64,000 nt of DNA from Sphingomonas sp. R-74633 (GTDB lineage: Bacteria > Pseudomonadota > Alphaproteobacteria > Sphingomonadales > Sphingomonadaceae): positions 744,001 through 808,000 of the forward strand of contig NZ_JACCFG010000001.1 in NCBI RefSeq assembly GCF_013416555.1, in the 5' to 3' direction. Below the pieces are notes generated by a model. The model did no database searches. It worked only from the letters and a program-made list of their open reading frames with translations, and was not told where the DNA came from. Each line of letters starts with the position of its first letter. Positions within the stretch are counted from its first letter, which is position 1. Of the stretch, positions 1 to 11,657 are shown one piece after another. Made by a program: the position numbers and the translations under genes.

Positions 1-191
1 CGCGCTTCCTGGTCGATGGCGAGGCGCATGAGGACGTCGCGCTCTACGACATCGGCTACACGATCTCGGGCCGGCTGCTCAGCGGGCACAGCGTGGCGCT
101 GCGCGGGATTTCGTTTGTGTCGCGGGTGAAGAAGAGTGCGGCGCAGGCAAAGCTCGATGCGCGCTGGAAGGAACTGTTTCCTTCGAAGTGA
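1..191 (+). CDS. C-terminal fragment of an unrecognised protein
   Basis: The first 191 bases hold the end of a reading frame that enters from the left edge (codons in phase with position 3) and stops at TGA 189-191. About 62 residues are visible, ending in a basic, Lys/Arg-rich tail. I see no diagnostic motif, membrane segment or repeat and do not assign a family. Codon use is GC-rich like the neighbours. It could be a regulatory or binding-domain protein, but the N-terminal part lies outside the window. Confidence 0.5.
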   Translation, partial: RFLVDGEAHEDVALYDIGYTISGRLLSGHSVALRGISFVSRVKKSAAQAKLDARWKELFPSK

Positions 192-271
192 TGCTGTTCC
201 TGGAAAGCTGCTGGTGACGGCTTTGCCGGTCACCGCGGGTGAAACCGCGCCCCGCGCGATTTCATCTCCGC

Positions 272-346
272 TGGTGACCCCTACGAGAATCGAACTCGTG
301 TTTTCGCCGTGAGAGGGCGACGTCCTGACCGCTAGACGAAGGGGCC
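272..346 (-). tRNA. tRNA-Glu (anticodon CTC)
   Basis: Read on the minus strand, a 7-bp acceptor stem starting GGCCCC pairs with a 3' GGGGTC, followed by an encoded CCA at 272-274. The anticodon stem CGCC/GGCG closes a seven-base loop CTCTCAC with anticodon CTC. The T arm carries the expected TTCGATT loop. The D arm contains the typical AGCGGTCAGGA. Length is 72 nt, or 75 with CCA. This is the minor Glu isoacceptor reading GAG. It lies between a gene ending at 191 and the DUF952/gyrA pair and shows no flanking integration signs. Confidence 0.95.
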
Positions 347-425
347 GTGCAGCGGAAGCGGGCAATTACGGGCAGTGCCTCTGCCCGTCAAGCGCTTCCG
401 GAAGGTGTGAGCAATTTTGTTGTTC

Positions 426-775
426 TTACCCCGCGACCGGCAGCCGCAGCGCGCCGTTCGGCTCGTAATGGACCTCGCTATACGCCGTCACCGCATCGAG
501 CGGCAGCGGGGCATAGAGGTGCGGAAAGAGCTGGCCGCCGCGCGAGGGCTCCCAGCGCACCGCGTCGGCCATTGCCTCCAGATCGACCGCAGCAAGCCAC
601 AGGCCGGTCTGGCCGGCGAAATGCTTGTCCAGCGTCTCCACCAGCTGCTGGGCGGTGGAGAGGTGGATATAGCCGTCCTGCAGGTCGATCGGCGCGCCCG
701 CGAACACGCCTTCATGCTCCAGCGCGTGCATCTGCTCCGCGGTCAGGATCTTGTAGGCAGTGTTCGGGGTCTCGC

Positions 776-779
<4 letters not shown>
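426..779 (-). CDS. DUF952 family protein
   Basis: A 117-residue cytoplasmic protein of the DUF952 family. The family hallmarks are present: an N-terminal KILT-like strand, a central [11 protein letters not shown] motif (about residues 36-46), and a C-terminal strand leading to a HYEPNG segment. The biochemical role of DUF952 is not established. The start ATG overlaps the gyrA stop as ATGA (776-779), so it is translationally coupled behind gyrA and probably co-transcribed. Whether this link to gyrase has functional meaning is unknown. Confidence 0.85.
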
Positions 780-3523
<2,744 letters not shown>

Positions 3524-3640
3524 AGGATCACGCTTTCGGGTTCTTGAGTGTGACCTACGGCTCTAGCCGGGCCGACGCATCCTGCCAACCCCGCCCGCGC
3601 GCACGCGCGTACGCGAGGGAAAGCTGGGGATAAGTCGGTT

Positions 3641-4225
3641 TCAGGCCGGAAGCTGCTTGCAACTCAGATAGATCGTCTCGGCATTGCCACGATCCGGCAG
3701 GGAGCGAATGGCATCGAGCAACGCTCCGACGGGAAGTCCCTTGGAATCGATCGCCGCATCGAAGCGATCGCTGAACCGCGCCATGAGCGGCTCGATCGAT
3801 TTCAGCGTCGCCGGGTTAGGCAGTTGCGCGGCGGCGCCCGCCTGCAGCGTGATTGCTGCAAAGCAGAGGATATCGCGATCGGCGGGATCCGACGGCAAGG
3901 GCGCCGGCGCGGTGGCGCGAGCAAGCGGGAAGCGCTTGTCGCAGGCGATCGCGATAGCACTGCTGTTTCGCGTGGCGGCGGGTATCAGCGAGGAGGCCTG
4001 GTTCAATACCTTGGAAGCGCTTGCGAGCAGGACATCGTTGCCGGCGCCCTCTGCGCGCGCAGCGGCGAGGCCGAGATAGCCGATTTGCGAGGCGGTGCGG
4101 AGTGGATTGACGCCCCGGCGCTTCGCATCGACCGTGAACGCAGCAGCACATCGGCGCGCGGCCTTGCCGATATCGGCGTCGATTTGGGCAGATTGGCCGA
4201 GCAGTGCGAGCGACAGGATGAACAT
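3641..4225 (-). CDS. Secreted hypothetical protein
   Basis: A 194-residue protein with a short hydrophobic N terminus (FILSLALLGQ) that may be a signal peptide with cleavage near the first Ala/Gln residues. The rest is mostly helical, Ala-rich, with four cysteines (about residues 26, 94, 121 and 189) that could form disulfides in the periplasm. I do not recognise a family. It stands alone between gyrA and the His/Cys-rich gene, on the same strand but separated from gyrA by reverse transcription order. A functional call is not possible from sequence alone. Confidence 0.6.
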   Translation of the reverse strand: MFILSLALLGQSAQIDADIGKAARRCAAAFTVDAKRRGVNPLRTASQIGYLGLAAARAEGAGNDVLLASASKVLNQASSLIPAATRNSSAIAIACDKRFPLARATAPAPLPSDPADRDILCFAAITLQAGAAAQLPNPATLKSIEPLMARFSDRFDAAIDSKGLPVGALLDAIRSLPDRGNAETIYLSCKQLPA

Positions 4226-4364
4226 CGGGGCCCCCTCTGTATTGCGCCATCAGCGTAACGGCGCGTGAAGGAAGAGGGAAGGTGGCCGATGGCGGGGGGG
4301 AGGAGGACACCTCGCCACCGGCACTTGGGAAGGTCGCGCTGTTGCCGGCGCGTCCTTCCGTAAC

Positions 4365-4793
4365 TCAGTGCTTGCCGCCCGCGTGGGGCAGGCGAATGAC
4401 GTACTGGCCGTTGGGCTCGATGCCGGCGGAGTCGTCCTCCACCTCGCCGCCCACCAGCTTGCCCAGGTTGGCGAGCGCGCCGACCATGCCGAAGCCGCTG
4501 CTGAACGGGCGGCCGCGCGGGTCGCGGCGCGGGGCGGGGCGGGCGTTACGCGGATCGCGGCGGCGCGGCGGCGGCGCCATGCGCGCCATGCGGTCGGCGA
4601 CCGAGGCGGCATCGCTGGTGCGGCCGAACTCGCGCCAGACGACCTGGAAGCCCTCGGGCACTTCGCTCCACTCGCCGTCCTGCGGGCGGACGAGGTCGCA
4701 GCCGCAATGGTGGCAGACCGCGAAATCGAGGCCCTGATTGTGGTGGTGACGGGTGCCGGCGGTGTGGCCCATCATGTTGCAGCGGATGCTCAT
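4365..4793 (-). CDS. His/Cys-rich small protein, possible zinc ribbon
   Basis: A 142-residue protein starting at ATG 4793, one base after the stop of the MraZ-like gene, so the two are coupled. The N-terminal 32 residues are dense in potential metal ligands: Cys5, His10, a HHH run at 16-18, and a CHHCGC cluster at 27-32. The middle is a basic Arg/Pro-rich linker (about residues 75-95), followed by a Gly-rich segment and an acidic patch. This looks like a metal-binding or nucleic-acid-associated protein, but I know no characterised homologue. The open frame extends upstream into the MraZ-like gene in another phase; that part lacks the character of real protein and was left out. Confidence 0.65.
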   Translation of the reverse strand: MSIRCNMMGHTAGTRHHHNQGLDFAVCHHCGCDLVRPQDGEWSEVPEGFQVVWREFGRTSDAASVADRMARMAPPPRRRDPRNARPAPRRDPRGRPFSSGFGMVGALANLGKLVGGEVEDDSAGIEPNGQYVIRLPHAGGKH

Positions 4794-4794
4794 C

Positions 4795-5286
4795 TCAATG
4801 CACTCCAGTCGTCTTGGTGCCGCGCGTGCGGAGCCGGAATTCGGCCAGGGCGCGGAAATGCTCGTCGTCGCTTTCGAGCGCGAGCGCGGGGTTCCAGATT
4901 TCAAAGCTGTCGCCGGTGCCGACGAACAGCGCGAGGTCGTCGATGCGGCCAAGATGGCGCATCGCGGCCGGGATGCGCAGGCCCTTGCCCTCGCGCTTCA
5001 TCCGCTCGGACAGGCCGAAGGTGCTGCGCATCCGGTGATAATGGCCACGGGCTTCCTCGCCGCGGTCTTCCTCGGCCAGGCGGCGGCGCTCGGCGCGCTC
5101 GGCAAGCGTGGAGAGATGACCGGTGCCATAGCCAATCAGGCAGCTATCGGCCTGGTGCTTGGCGACGACGATCTCGGGGCTGGTTTCGGGGGCGAGTGCG
5201 TCTTCGAGAAAGGCCGGTATCGCGACGTTGCCGTCCGCATCGACTTCGCAAAGCTCACTGCCATGGTAAAGATTGGTCATGGGCAT
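4795..5286 (-). CDS. MraZ-like SpoVT/AbrB-fold protein
   Basis: A 163-residue protein with two MraZ/AbrB-like halves. The first (about residues 7-30) matches the MraZ start FRGxxLxxLDxxGRxxxP as YHGSELCEVDADGNVAIP; the second (about 97-133) contains REGKGLRIP and ends FVGTGDSFEIWNP, the typical MraZ C-terminal strand. MraZ proteins are transcriptional regulators of the division and cell-wall cluster. Here there is no rsmH, ftsL or ftsI nearby. The first half lacks the usual basic Lys/Gly/Arg turn (DADGN instead). The start may be ATG 5286 or, with better ribosome-site spacing, ATG 5280. It is followed one base later by the His/Cys-rich gene and diverges from dnaE. Confidence 0.75.
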   Translation of the reverse strand: MPMTNLYHGSELCEVDADGNVAIPAFLEDALAPETSPEIVVAKHQADSCLIGYGTGHLSTLAERAERRRLAEEDRGEEARGHYHRMRSTFGLSERMKREGKGLRIPAAMRHLGRIDDLALFVGTGDSFEIWNPALALESDDEHFRALAEFRLRTRGTKTTGVH

Positions 5287-5590
5287 CGACTCGTCAGAAA
5301 AGGGGGTTCTTTTGCTGGTAAGTCATTGAAACCTTACCGGGTTTCCGTGCTTGCCTTATAGCTGCCATAATAACGCCCAATTCTGATCCTGCGATGAACC
5401 GTTATGTTCCATCGACGAAACGTTTACTGCCATTAACCATCATCTGGGGCATCGAGCGCGCCGGCACCATTCAGGAGAGCACCCGTCCGAGTCCGTGCGT
5501 AGGGACAAATCCTGAGCCCAAACGCTTGAAAATTGTGGACAACGCTCCCCACGGGTGGCGCTACGGAGAGCGGCTCCCTACACTTGCCCC
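5287..5590. promoter_or_regulatory. Divergent regulatory region, MraZ-like gene / dnaE
   Basis: This 304-base gap separates two divergent genes and has lower GC than the surrounding coding DNA. It contains a perfect short inverted repeat, GAAACC-6-GGTTTC, at 5328-5345, about 45 bases upstream of the MraZ-like start, which could be an operator. I could not identify convincing -35/-10 boxes for dnaE. A TGTGGACAA near 5535 resembles a DnaA box only imperfectly. No small gene or RNA is evident. Confidence 0.35.
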
Positions 5591-8500
5591 ATGCATTCCG
5601 GCTTCGTTCCGCTTCGGGTCTTCTCGTCCTTCACGCTGCTGGAGGGCGCGATCGAGCCGAAGGCGATCGCCAAGCGCGCCAAGGAGCTGGGTTTTCCGGC
5701 TGTCGCGCTGGCGGATCGCAACGGCCTCTATGCCGCGATGAGCTTCGGCGACGCGTGCATCAAGGCAGGCATCCAGCCGATCATCGGCACGTTGCTTGCG
5801 GTGAAGCGGCCCGACATGCCCGACGGCGTGACCGCGCCGATCGACTGGCTGGCGCTCTATGCGCAGGACGAAGCGGGCTATCTCAACCTGTGCGACCTGG
5901 TTTCGATGGCCCATCTCGATCGCCCGATCGAGGAGGATGCGCATGTGCCGTTCGAAGCGCTGGAAGGGCGTACCGACGGATTGCTCTGCCTGACCGCCGG
6001 ACGCGAGGGCGCGCTGGCGCGGCTCTATGCCGATCAGCAGGATAGTGCCGCCGATTCCTACGCGCGCCGGCTGGAGTCGCTGTTCCCCGAACGGCTGTAC
6101 ATCGAGATCGTCCGCCGGCTCGACGAGACCGAGGGCAAGGCCGAAGCCCGTTTGCTCGATCTCGCCTATGACCGGGGTCTGCCGCTGGTCGCGACCAACC
6201 CCAGTTGCTTCGCCGAACCGACCTTCCACGAGGCGCATGACGCCATGCTGTGCATGGCCAGCAGCTCGTACGTCGCCTCGGATGATCGCCCGCGTTCCTC
6301 GCCCGATGCGTGGATGAAGCCGGCGAACGAGATGAAGAGCCTGTTCGCCGATCTGCCCGAGGGCATCGCCAACACGCTCGTCGTCGCCCAGCGCTGCGCC
6401 TATGCCGCGCCCAAGCGCAAGCCGATCCTGCCCAGCCTCGCCGGCGACCGCGAGGGCGAGGCGAAGATGCTGCGCGAGCTGAGCTGGCAGGGCCTCGACG
6501 CGCGGCTCGAAAAGGCCGGGATCACCGGGGCGGAAGCGCGCAAGCCTTATGAGGATCGGCTCGAGTTCGAGCTCGACGTCATCATCCAGATGGGCTTCCC
6601 CGGTTACTTCCTGATCGTTGCCGACTTCATCCAATGGGCGAAGGCGCACGACATCCCTGTGGGTCCGGGCCGCGGCTCGGGCGCGGGCTCGGTGGTCGCC
6701 TGGGTGCTGACCATCACCGATCTCGATCCGCTGAAGCTCGGCCTGCTCTTCGAGCGCTTCCTCAACCCGGAACGCGTCTCGATGCCCGACTTCGACATCG
6801 ACTTCTGCGAAACCCGGCGCGGCGAAGTGATCCGCTATGTGCAGCAGAAATACGGCGCAGATCACGTCGCACAGATCATCACCTTCGGTACGATGAAGGC
6901 ACGCGCGGTGGTCAAAAGCGTCGGCCGCGTGCTGCAGATGAGCTATGGCCAGATCGACCGCCTCGCCAAGCAAATCCCGAACCACCCCACCGATCCCTGG
7001 ACGCTCGAGCGCACGCTGAACGGCGTCAGCGAGTTCCTCGCCGAATATAACACGCACAAGGACATCAAGTACCTCGTCGACCTGTCGATGCGGCTCGAGG
7101 GGCTTCCCAGCCATAGCTCGACGCACGCCGCCGGCGTGGTGATCGGCGATCGTCCACTCGCCCAGCTCGTCCCGCTCTACCGCGATCCGCGTTCGGACAT
7201 GCCGGTCACTCAGTTCGACATGAAATATGTCGAGGGCGCCGGGCTGGTGAAGTTCGACTTTCTCGGACTGAAGACGCTGTCGGTGCTGAAGAAGGCGGTC
7301 GAGCTGCTGTCGGACCGCGGTATCGACGTCGATCTCGACACGCTCGAATGGGACGACACCGAAGTCTATGATCTGCTCCAGCGCGGCGACACGGTGGGCG
7401 TGTTCCAGCTCGAATCGGAGGGCATGCGGCGCACGCTGACTGCGGTGCGTCCCACGAACTTCGGCGACATCATCGCGCTCGTCTCGCTCTATCGCCCGGG
7501 CCCGATGGACAACATCCCGAGCTTCGGCCACCGCAAGGGCGGGCGCGAGGAGATCGTCTATCCGCACGATTTGCTCGAGCCGATCCTGAACGAGACCTAT
7601 GGGATCTTCGTCTATCAGGAGCAGGTGATGCAGGCCGCCCAGATCCTGGCGGGCTACAGCCTCGGCGGCGCCGACATGCTCCGCCGCGCGATGGGCAAGA
7701 AGATCAAGGCGGAGATGGACGCCCAGCGCGAGACCTTCGTGAAGGGCTGCGCCGAGCACAACAAGATCCCGGCGGGCAAGGCCAATGAGCTGTTCGACCT
7801 GATCGACAAGTTCGCCGGCTATGGCTTCAACAAGTCGCACGCCGCCGCCTATGCGCTGCTCGCCTACCAGACGGCGTGGCTGAAGGCGCATTACCCGCAC
7901 GAATTCTTCGCCGCCTCGATGGCGTACGACATCCACCAGACCGACAAGCTGGCGATCTTCGCGGACGACATGAAGCGCCTCGGCGTGAAGTGCCTGGGGC
8001 CTGAGATCAATTGCAGCGAGTCCGACTTCTTCGTCGAGAAGACCGAGGACGGGCTGGCGGTGCGCTATGCGCTGGGCGGGCTGAAGGGCGTGGGCGAGCG
8101 CGCGATGGAGCTGCTGGTCGAGGAGCGCGAAGAGCGCGGTTCGTTCAAGTCGCTCGACGATTTCGCGAAGCGTGTTGACCCGCGGCTGCTCAACAAGCGC
8201 CAGGTCGAGACCTTGGCCGGGGCGGGGGCGTTCGATGCGCTCGATGACAATCGCGCCGGAGTCTATGCCGCGGCCGAGACGATCCTCGCGGTCGCGCAGC
8301 GCACCTGGCAGAACAAGACCAGCGGGCAGGGAGGCCTGTTCGGCGAGTCAGAGCCGAGCGGCGGGGCGATCCAGCTGCCGCAGAGCGCGCACTGGTCGCT
8401 GGCCGACCGGATCGGCGCCGAGCGCGACGCCTTTGGCTATTATTTCTCGGCGCATCCGCTCGACCGGTTCCAGCACCTCGCCAGAAGCTTCGGCGCGCGC

Positions 8501-9064
8501 GACATCGCGACGCTCGGCGAGATCGATATCCCGCCCGGGGCCCGCATCGGCGCGACGATCGCGGCGCTGGTCGAGGATTGCCGCCCGCGCACCTCGGCAC
8601 GCGGCAACAAGTACATGATGGCGACGATCTCGGACAAATCGGCGCAGACCATCGCGACCTGTTTCGAGGACAGCGCCGTCCCCGATCTTGAGCGCTGCGC
8701 GCGCGAAGGCGGCTGCGCGGTGCTGACCGTCGAGCTCGACAAGCGTGCGGGCGAGGATACGCCGCGCGTCTCGATCAAGCGCGTCCAGCCGTTCGAGGGG
8801 CTGGCGAATACCGCGCGGCTGGTGCTCGACGTGGCCGTGGATGACGTCCGCGCCATCCCGGTGCTGGCCGGCATCATCGGCGACCAGCGCGGCGGGCGCG
8901 GCGAGGTGCTGGTGCGCGTCGGCATCCAGGGTGGCGAGGCGGAGCTTGTGCTCGGCCGCGACTTCCGGCTCGACGGCGAGCTTCGCCAGAAGATCGAGAA
9001 CATCCCCGGCATCCGCTGGGCCTCGCTCAAGAGCGCCGCGGCGAAGCTGGCCGAAGCGGCCTGA
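5591..9064 (+). CDS. dnaE: DNA polymerase III subunit alpha
   Basis: 1157-residue DnaE, the catalytic polymerase of the replicative holoenzyme. The chosen ATG (5591) begins MHSGFVPLRVF; an in-frame extension to 5555 has no family support. Order: PHP domain (about 5-75 and following), palm with the catalytic pair MPDFDIDF (Asp400, Asp402) and the third Asp556 in KFDFLGLKT, fingers, helix-hairpin-helix region, and a C-terminal OB-fold (about 950-1060). In the PHP domain the first metal-ligand motif, normally LRVHSxYSL, reads LRVFSSFTL, so the first His is Phe11. The length is normal. It is transcribed divergently from the MraZ-like gene. Confidence 0.97.
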   Translation: MHSGFVPLRVFSSFTLLEGAIEPKAIAKRAKELGFPAVALADRNGLYAAMSFGDACIKAGIQPIIGTLLAVKRPDMPDGVTAPIDWLALYAQDEAGYLNLCDLVSMAHLDRPIEEDAHVPFEALEGRTDGLLCLTAGREGALARLYADQQDSAADSYARRLESLFPERLYIEIVRRLDETEGKAEARLLDLAYDRGLPLVATNPSCFAEPTFHEAHDAMLCMASSSYVASDDRPRSSPDAWMKPANEMKSLFADLPEGIANTLVVAQRCAYAAPKRKPILPSLAGDREGEAKMLRELSWQGLDARLEKAGITGAEARKPYEDRLEFELDVIIQMGFPGYFLIVADFIQWAKAHDIPVGPGRGSGAGSVVAWVLTITDLDPLKLGLLFERFLNPERVSMPDFDIDFCETRRGEVIRYVQQKYGADHVAQIITFGTMKARAVVKSVGRVLQMSYGQIDRLAKQIPNHPTDPWTLERTLNGVSEFLAEYNTHKDIKYLVDLSMRLEGLPSHSSTHAAGVVIGDRPLAQLVPLYRDPRSDMPVTQFDMKYVEGAGLVKFDFLGLKTLSVLKKAVELLSDRGIDVDLDTLEWDDTEVYDLLQRGDTVGVFQLESEGMRRTLTAVRPTNFGDIIALVSLYRPGPMDNIPSFGHRKGGREEIVYPHDLLEPILNETYGIFVYQEQVMQAAQILAGYSLGGADMLRRAMGKKIKAEMDAQRETFVKGCAEHNKIPAGKANELFDLIDKFAGYGFNKSHAAAYALLAYQTAWLKAHYPHEFFAASMAYDIHQTDKLAIFADDMKRLGVKCLGPEINCSESDFFVEKTEDGLAVRYALGGLKGVGERAMELLVEEREERGSFKSLDDFAKRVDPRLLNKRQVETLAGAGAFDALDDNRAGVYAAAETILAVAQRTWQNKTSGQGGLFGESEPSGGAIQLPQSAHWSLADRIGAERDAFGYYFSAHPLDRFQHLARSFGARDIATLGEIDIPPGARIGATIAALVEDCRPRTSARGNKYMMATISDKSAQTIATCFEDSAVPDLERCAREGGCAVLTVELDKRAGEDTPRVSIKRVQPFEGLANTARLVLDVAVDDVRAIPVLAGIIGDQRGGRGEVLVRVGIQGGEAELVLGRDFRLDGELRQKIENIPGIRWASLKSAAAKLAEAA

Positions 9065-9160
9065 CCGCCACCGCCCCGACATCCTTCCTTACACAGCCCG
9101 CCCTCGACACCTCCGCCGTTCACGTATTACGCTCTCGAAAAAGCGGTACGGAGAAGATCG

Positions 9161-10753
9161 ATGCTGGGCGGGATGCAGGATTTCGAATTGCGCGTGACGA
9201 CGTTGCTCGATCATGCGGCGCGCGAGCATTGGGCGCGCGAGATCGTCACGCGCTGGGCGGACGGCAGCGAGACGCGCACCACCTGGGCCGGCATCGCCCG
9301 CGACGCGCGGAAACTCGCCCAGGCGCTCGAGCGGCTCGGGCTCAAGAAAGGCGACCGCGTCGCCACGCTGGCGATGAACCATGGCCGCCACCTCGTCGCC
9401 TGGTACGGCGCGGCCGGGATGGGCGGGCTGATCCACACGATCAATCCGCGCCTGTTCGACGACCAGCTCGCCTTCATTGCCAACCATGCCGAGGACAAGG
9501 TGCTGTTCTACGACCGCGCCTTTGCGCCGATCGTCGAGCGGTTGAAGTCGCAGTGGAAGACGATCGAGCATTATGTTTGCTTCGACAGCGACGGACCCGA
9601 CGGCTTCGAGGCACTGCTCGCCGCCGAGGACGGCAGTTATGACTGGGTGACGGGCGATGAGCGCGAGCCCTGCATGATCTGCTACACCAGCGGCACTACG
9701 GGCAATCCCAAGGGCGTGATCTACACGCATCGCTCCACCGTGATCCACGCGCTCGCCGAGATGCAGCCCGACGTGTTCGAGCTCTCCGCGCGCACCGTGG
9801 CGATGCCGATCGTGCCGATGTTCCATGCGGTCGGCTGGGGCCTGCCCTGGGCGGGTGCCGCGGCGGGGATCAAGTTCGTCTTCTCGGCGGTCAATGATCC
9901 GCTGGTGCTGTGCGACCTGATGAACCGCGAGAAGGTGACGCACACCGCCGGCGTGCCGACCGTGTGGTTCGCGATGTTCCAGCATATGGATGCGACCGGC
10001 GAGACGCCCAAATATCTCAAGGTCGTGACCATCGGCGGCTCGGCCGCCCCGCGCGCGATGATCGAGCGGCTGATGAAGATGGGCATCCGCGTCAATCACG
10101 CCTGGGGCATGACCGAGACCAGCCCGATCGGCACGATGGGCGCGCCGTCCTGGGATTGGGATGAGCTGAGCTTCGAGGCGCAGGTCGACCAGGTCACCAA
10201 ACAGGGCAAGGTGCCCTACGGCGTCGAGCTGCGCGTGGTGGATGACGAAGGCGTGGTCCAGCCGCGCGACGGCAAGAGCTCGGGCCGGCTTCAGGTCCGC
10301 GGGCCGTGGATCGTGTCGCGCTATTTCAAGGCGGACGAAGCGGCGGTCGATGCCGATAACTGGTTCGACACCGGCGACGTCTCGGTGCTCCACCCCGACG
10401 GCACGATGCAGATCACCGATCGCGCCAAGGACGTGATCAAGTCGGGCGGCGAGTGGATCAGCTCGGTCGATCTCGAAAATGCCGCGGTCGGCTGCGCAGG
10501 CGTCGCCGAGGCGGCGGCGATCGGTGTCTTCCATCCCAAATGGGACGAGCGTCCGATCCTGCTGGTCGTCCGCAAGCCCGGCAGCGCCGTGACCGCCGAG
10601 GAAGTCCAGGCGCATCTGGCGAAGCATGTCGCCAAATGGTGGCTGCCCGACGAGGTCCATTTCGTCGAGAGCCTGCCGCACACCGCCACGGGCAAGCTGC
10701 TCAAGACCGCGATCCGCGAGCAATATAAGGACTTCAGGCTGGCGGCGGCCTGA
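9161..10753 (+). CDS. Medium/long-chain fatty acyl-CoA ligase
   Basis: 530-residue member of the ANL adenylating superfamily, closest in style to AlkK-type medium/long-chain fatty acid-CoA ligases. It activates a carboxylic acid with ATP to an acyl-adenylate and transfers it to CoA. Core motifs are visible: [12 protein letters not shown] (about 171-182), AWGMTETSP (about 314-322), the hinge and A8 motif [16 protein letters not shown] (about 420-435), and the C-terminal catalytic Lys in TATGKLLK (about 510-517). No signal peptide, so it is cytosolic. The start is ATG 9161 behind a CGGAGAAG ribosome site; ATG 9173 is possible. Substrate chain length cannot be read from sequence. Confidence 0.9.
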   Translation: MLGGMQDFELRVTTLLDHAAREHWAREIVTRWADGSETRTTWAGIARDARKLAQALERLGLKKGDRVATLAMNHGRHLVAWYGAAGMGGLIHTINPRLFDDQLAFIANHAEDKVLFYDRAFAPIVERLKSQWKTIEHYVCFDSDGPDGFEALLAAEDGSYDWVTGDEREPCMICYTSGTTGNPKGVIYTHRSTVIHALAEMQPDVFELSARTVAMPIVPMFHAVGWGLPWAGAAAGIKFVFSAVNDPLVLCDLMNREKVTHTAGVPTVWFAMFQHMDATGETPKYLKVVTIGGSAAPRAMIERLMKMGIRVNHAWGMTETSPIGTMGAPSWDWDELSFEAQVDQVTKQGKVPYGVELRVVDDEGVVQPRDGKSSGRLQVRGPWIVSRYFKADEAAVDADNWFDTGDVSVLHPDGTMQITDRAKDVIKSGGEWISSVDLENAAVGCAGVAEAAAIGVFHPKWDERPILLVVRKPGSAVTAEEVQAHLAKHVAKWWLPDEVHFVESLPHTATGKLLKTAIREQYKDFRLAAA

Positions 10754-10771
10754 CCCGCCCCGCCTGCGGGT
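10753..10771 (+). terminator. Candidate hairpin after the acyl-CoA ligase
   Basis: ACCCGC (10753-10758) and GCGGGT (10766-10771) form a 6-bp stem with a seven-base loop directly at the stop codon, followed by a second CCCGC/GCGGG hairpin. There is no clear U run, so intrinsic termination is uncertain. Confidence 0.3.
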
Positions 10772-10856
10772 TATCCCGCCCCCTGGAAGCGGGTTCCTAC
10801 CGATGGCGCGGGGGCGCTCCCCGAGGTGTACTCAGCTGCACTTTCGGGAGATCGTC

Positions 10857-11657
10857 ATGCGCATCAGATATCGGCAGATCGCGGCCCTTTGCGGCGTGGC
10901 AGCGCTGGCCGTTGCCAGTCCGTCGCTAGCCCAGAGCAAGAAGGCGGCGGCCAAGCCGGCTAAGCCCGCCGCCGCCGCGGTGGATACGCAAATCCTCGGC
11001 GCACTCCAGCGCATGGCCAATGCGATGAAGTCGATGGACAGCTTCGAGCTGCGCGCCGACATGACCAGCGAGGACGTGCTCGACAGCGGCCAGAAGCTGC
11101 AAAGCTCGAACACGATGACCGCGCTGATCCGCCGCCCCAACCGGCTCCAGATCACGATGGACTCCGAGCGCCGCAACCGCCGCTTCTTCTATGACGGCAA
11201 GCAGCTGACCATCTACGGCCCGGCCACCGGCTATTACGCCCAGGTCGCGGCGCCGCCGACCATTCGTGCGATGCTGAACGATGTCGCGGATCGCTACGGC
11301 GTCGATACCCCGCTCGCCGATCTGATGATGTGGGGCGAGACCGCGGTGAAGACCGACCAGATCAAGAGCTCGATGTATGCCGGTGCCGATCGGATCGGCA
11401 CGGAGGTGTGCGATCAATATGCCTTCCGCCAGGATGGGACCGACTGGCAGTTGTGGATCCGCCGCGCCGATCCCGCGCTGCCCTGCAAGGTAGTGATCAC
11501 CAACACCGATGATCCCGCGCAGCCGCAGACGACGGCCGTGTTCACCTGGATGCCGCGCAGCTTCACCGACGCGGATTTCGCCTTCACGCCGCCGGCCGAT
11601 GCCAGGCGCATCGAGATCGGCAAGACCCAGACCGCTGCCAATGGAGGTGGACAATGA
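10857..11657 (+). CDS. DUF2092 periplasmic protein
   Basis: 266-residue exported protein of the DUF2092 family. The ATG at 10857 follows a CGGGAG ribosome site six bases upstream and opens a signal peptide ending PSLAQ. The mature part starts with an Ala/Lys/Pro linker and then the family pattern: a helix DTQILGALQRMANAMK, the DSFELRADM strand, SERRNRRFFYDGKQLTIY, and the C-terminal TPPADARRIEI. The fold is probably a LolA/LolB-like beta half-barrel, suggesting binding of a lipid or lipoprotein, but no function is proven. Its stop overlaps the ATG of the Asn-Val repeat gene, so the two are translationally coupled. Confidence 0.85.
   Translation: MRIRYRQIAALCGVAALAVASPSLAQSKKAAAKPAKPAAAAVDTQILGALQRMANAMKSMDSFELRADMTSEDVLDSGQKLQSSNTMTALIRRPNRLQITMDSERRNRRFFYDGKQLTIYGPATGYYAQVAAPPTIRAMLNDVADRYGVDTPLADLMMWGETAVKTDQIKSSMYAGADRIGTEVCDQYAFRQDGTDWQLWIRRADPALPCKVVITNTDDPAQPQTTAVFTWMPRSFTDADFAFTPPADARRIEIGKTQTAANGGGQ

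Noticed and set aside
272..346. tRNA-Glu as an integration site of a mobile element
   Set aside because: No integrase and no repeated tRNA 3' end were found in the window, and the flanks look like core chromosome.
5530..5545. TGTGGACAA resembling a DnaA box upstream of dnaE
   Set aside because: It deviates from the consensus and stands alone; no cluster of boxes, AT-rich unwinding element or origin genes are nearby.
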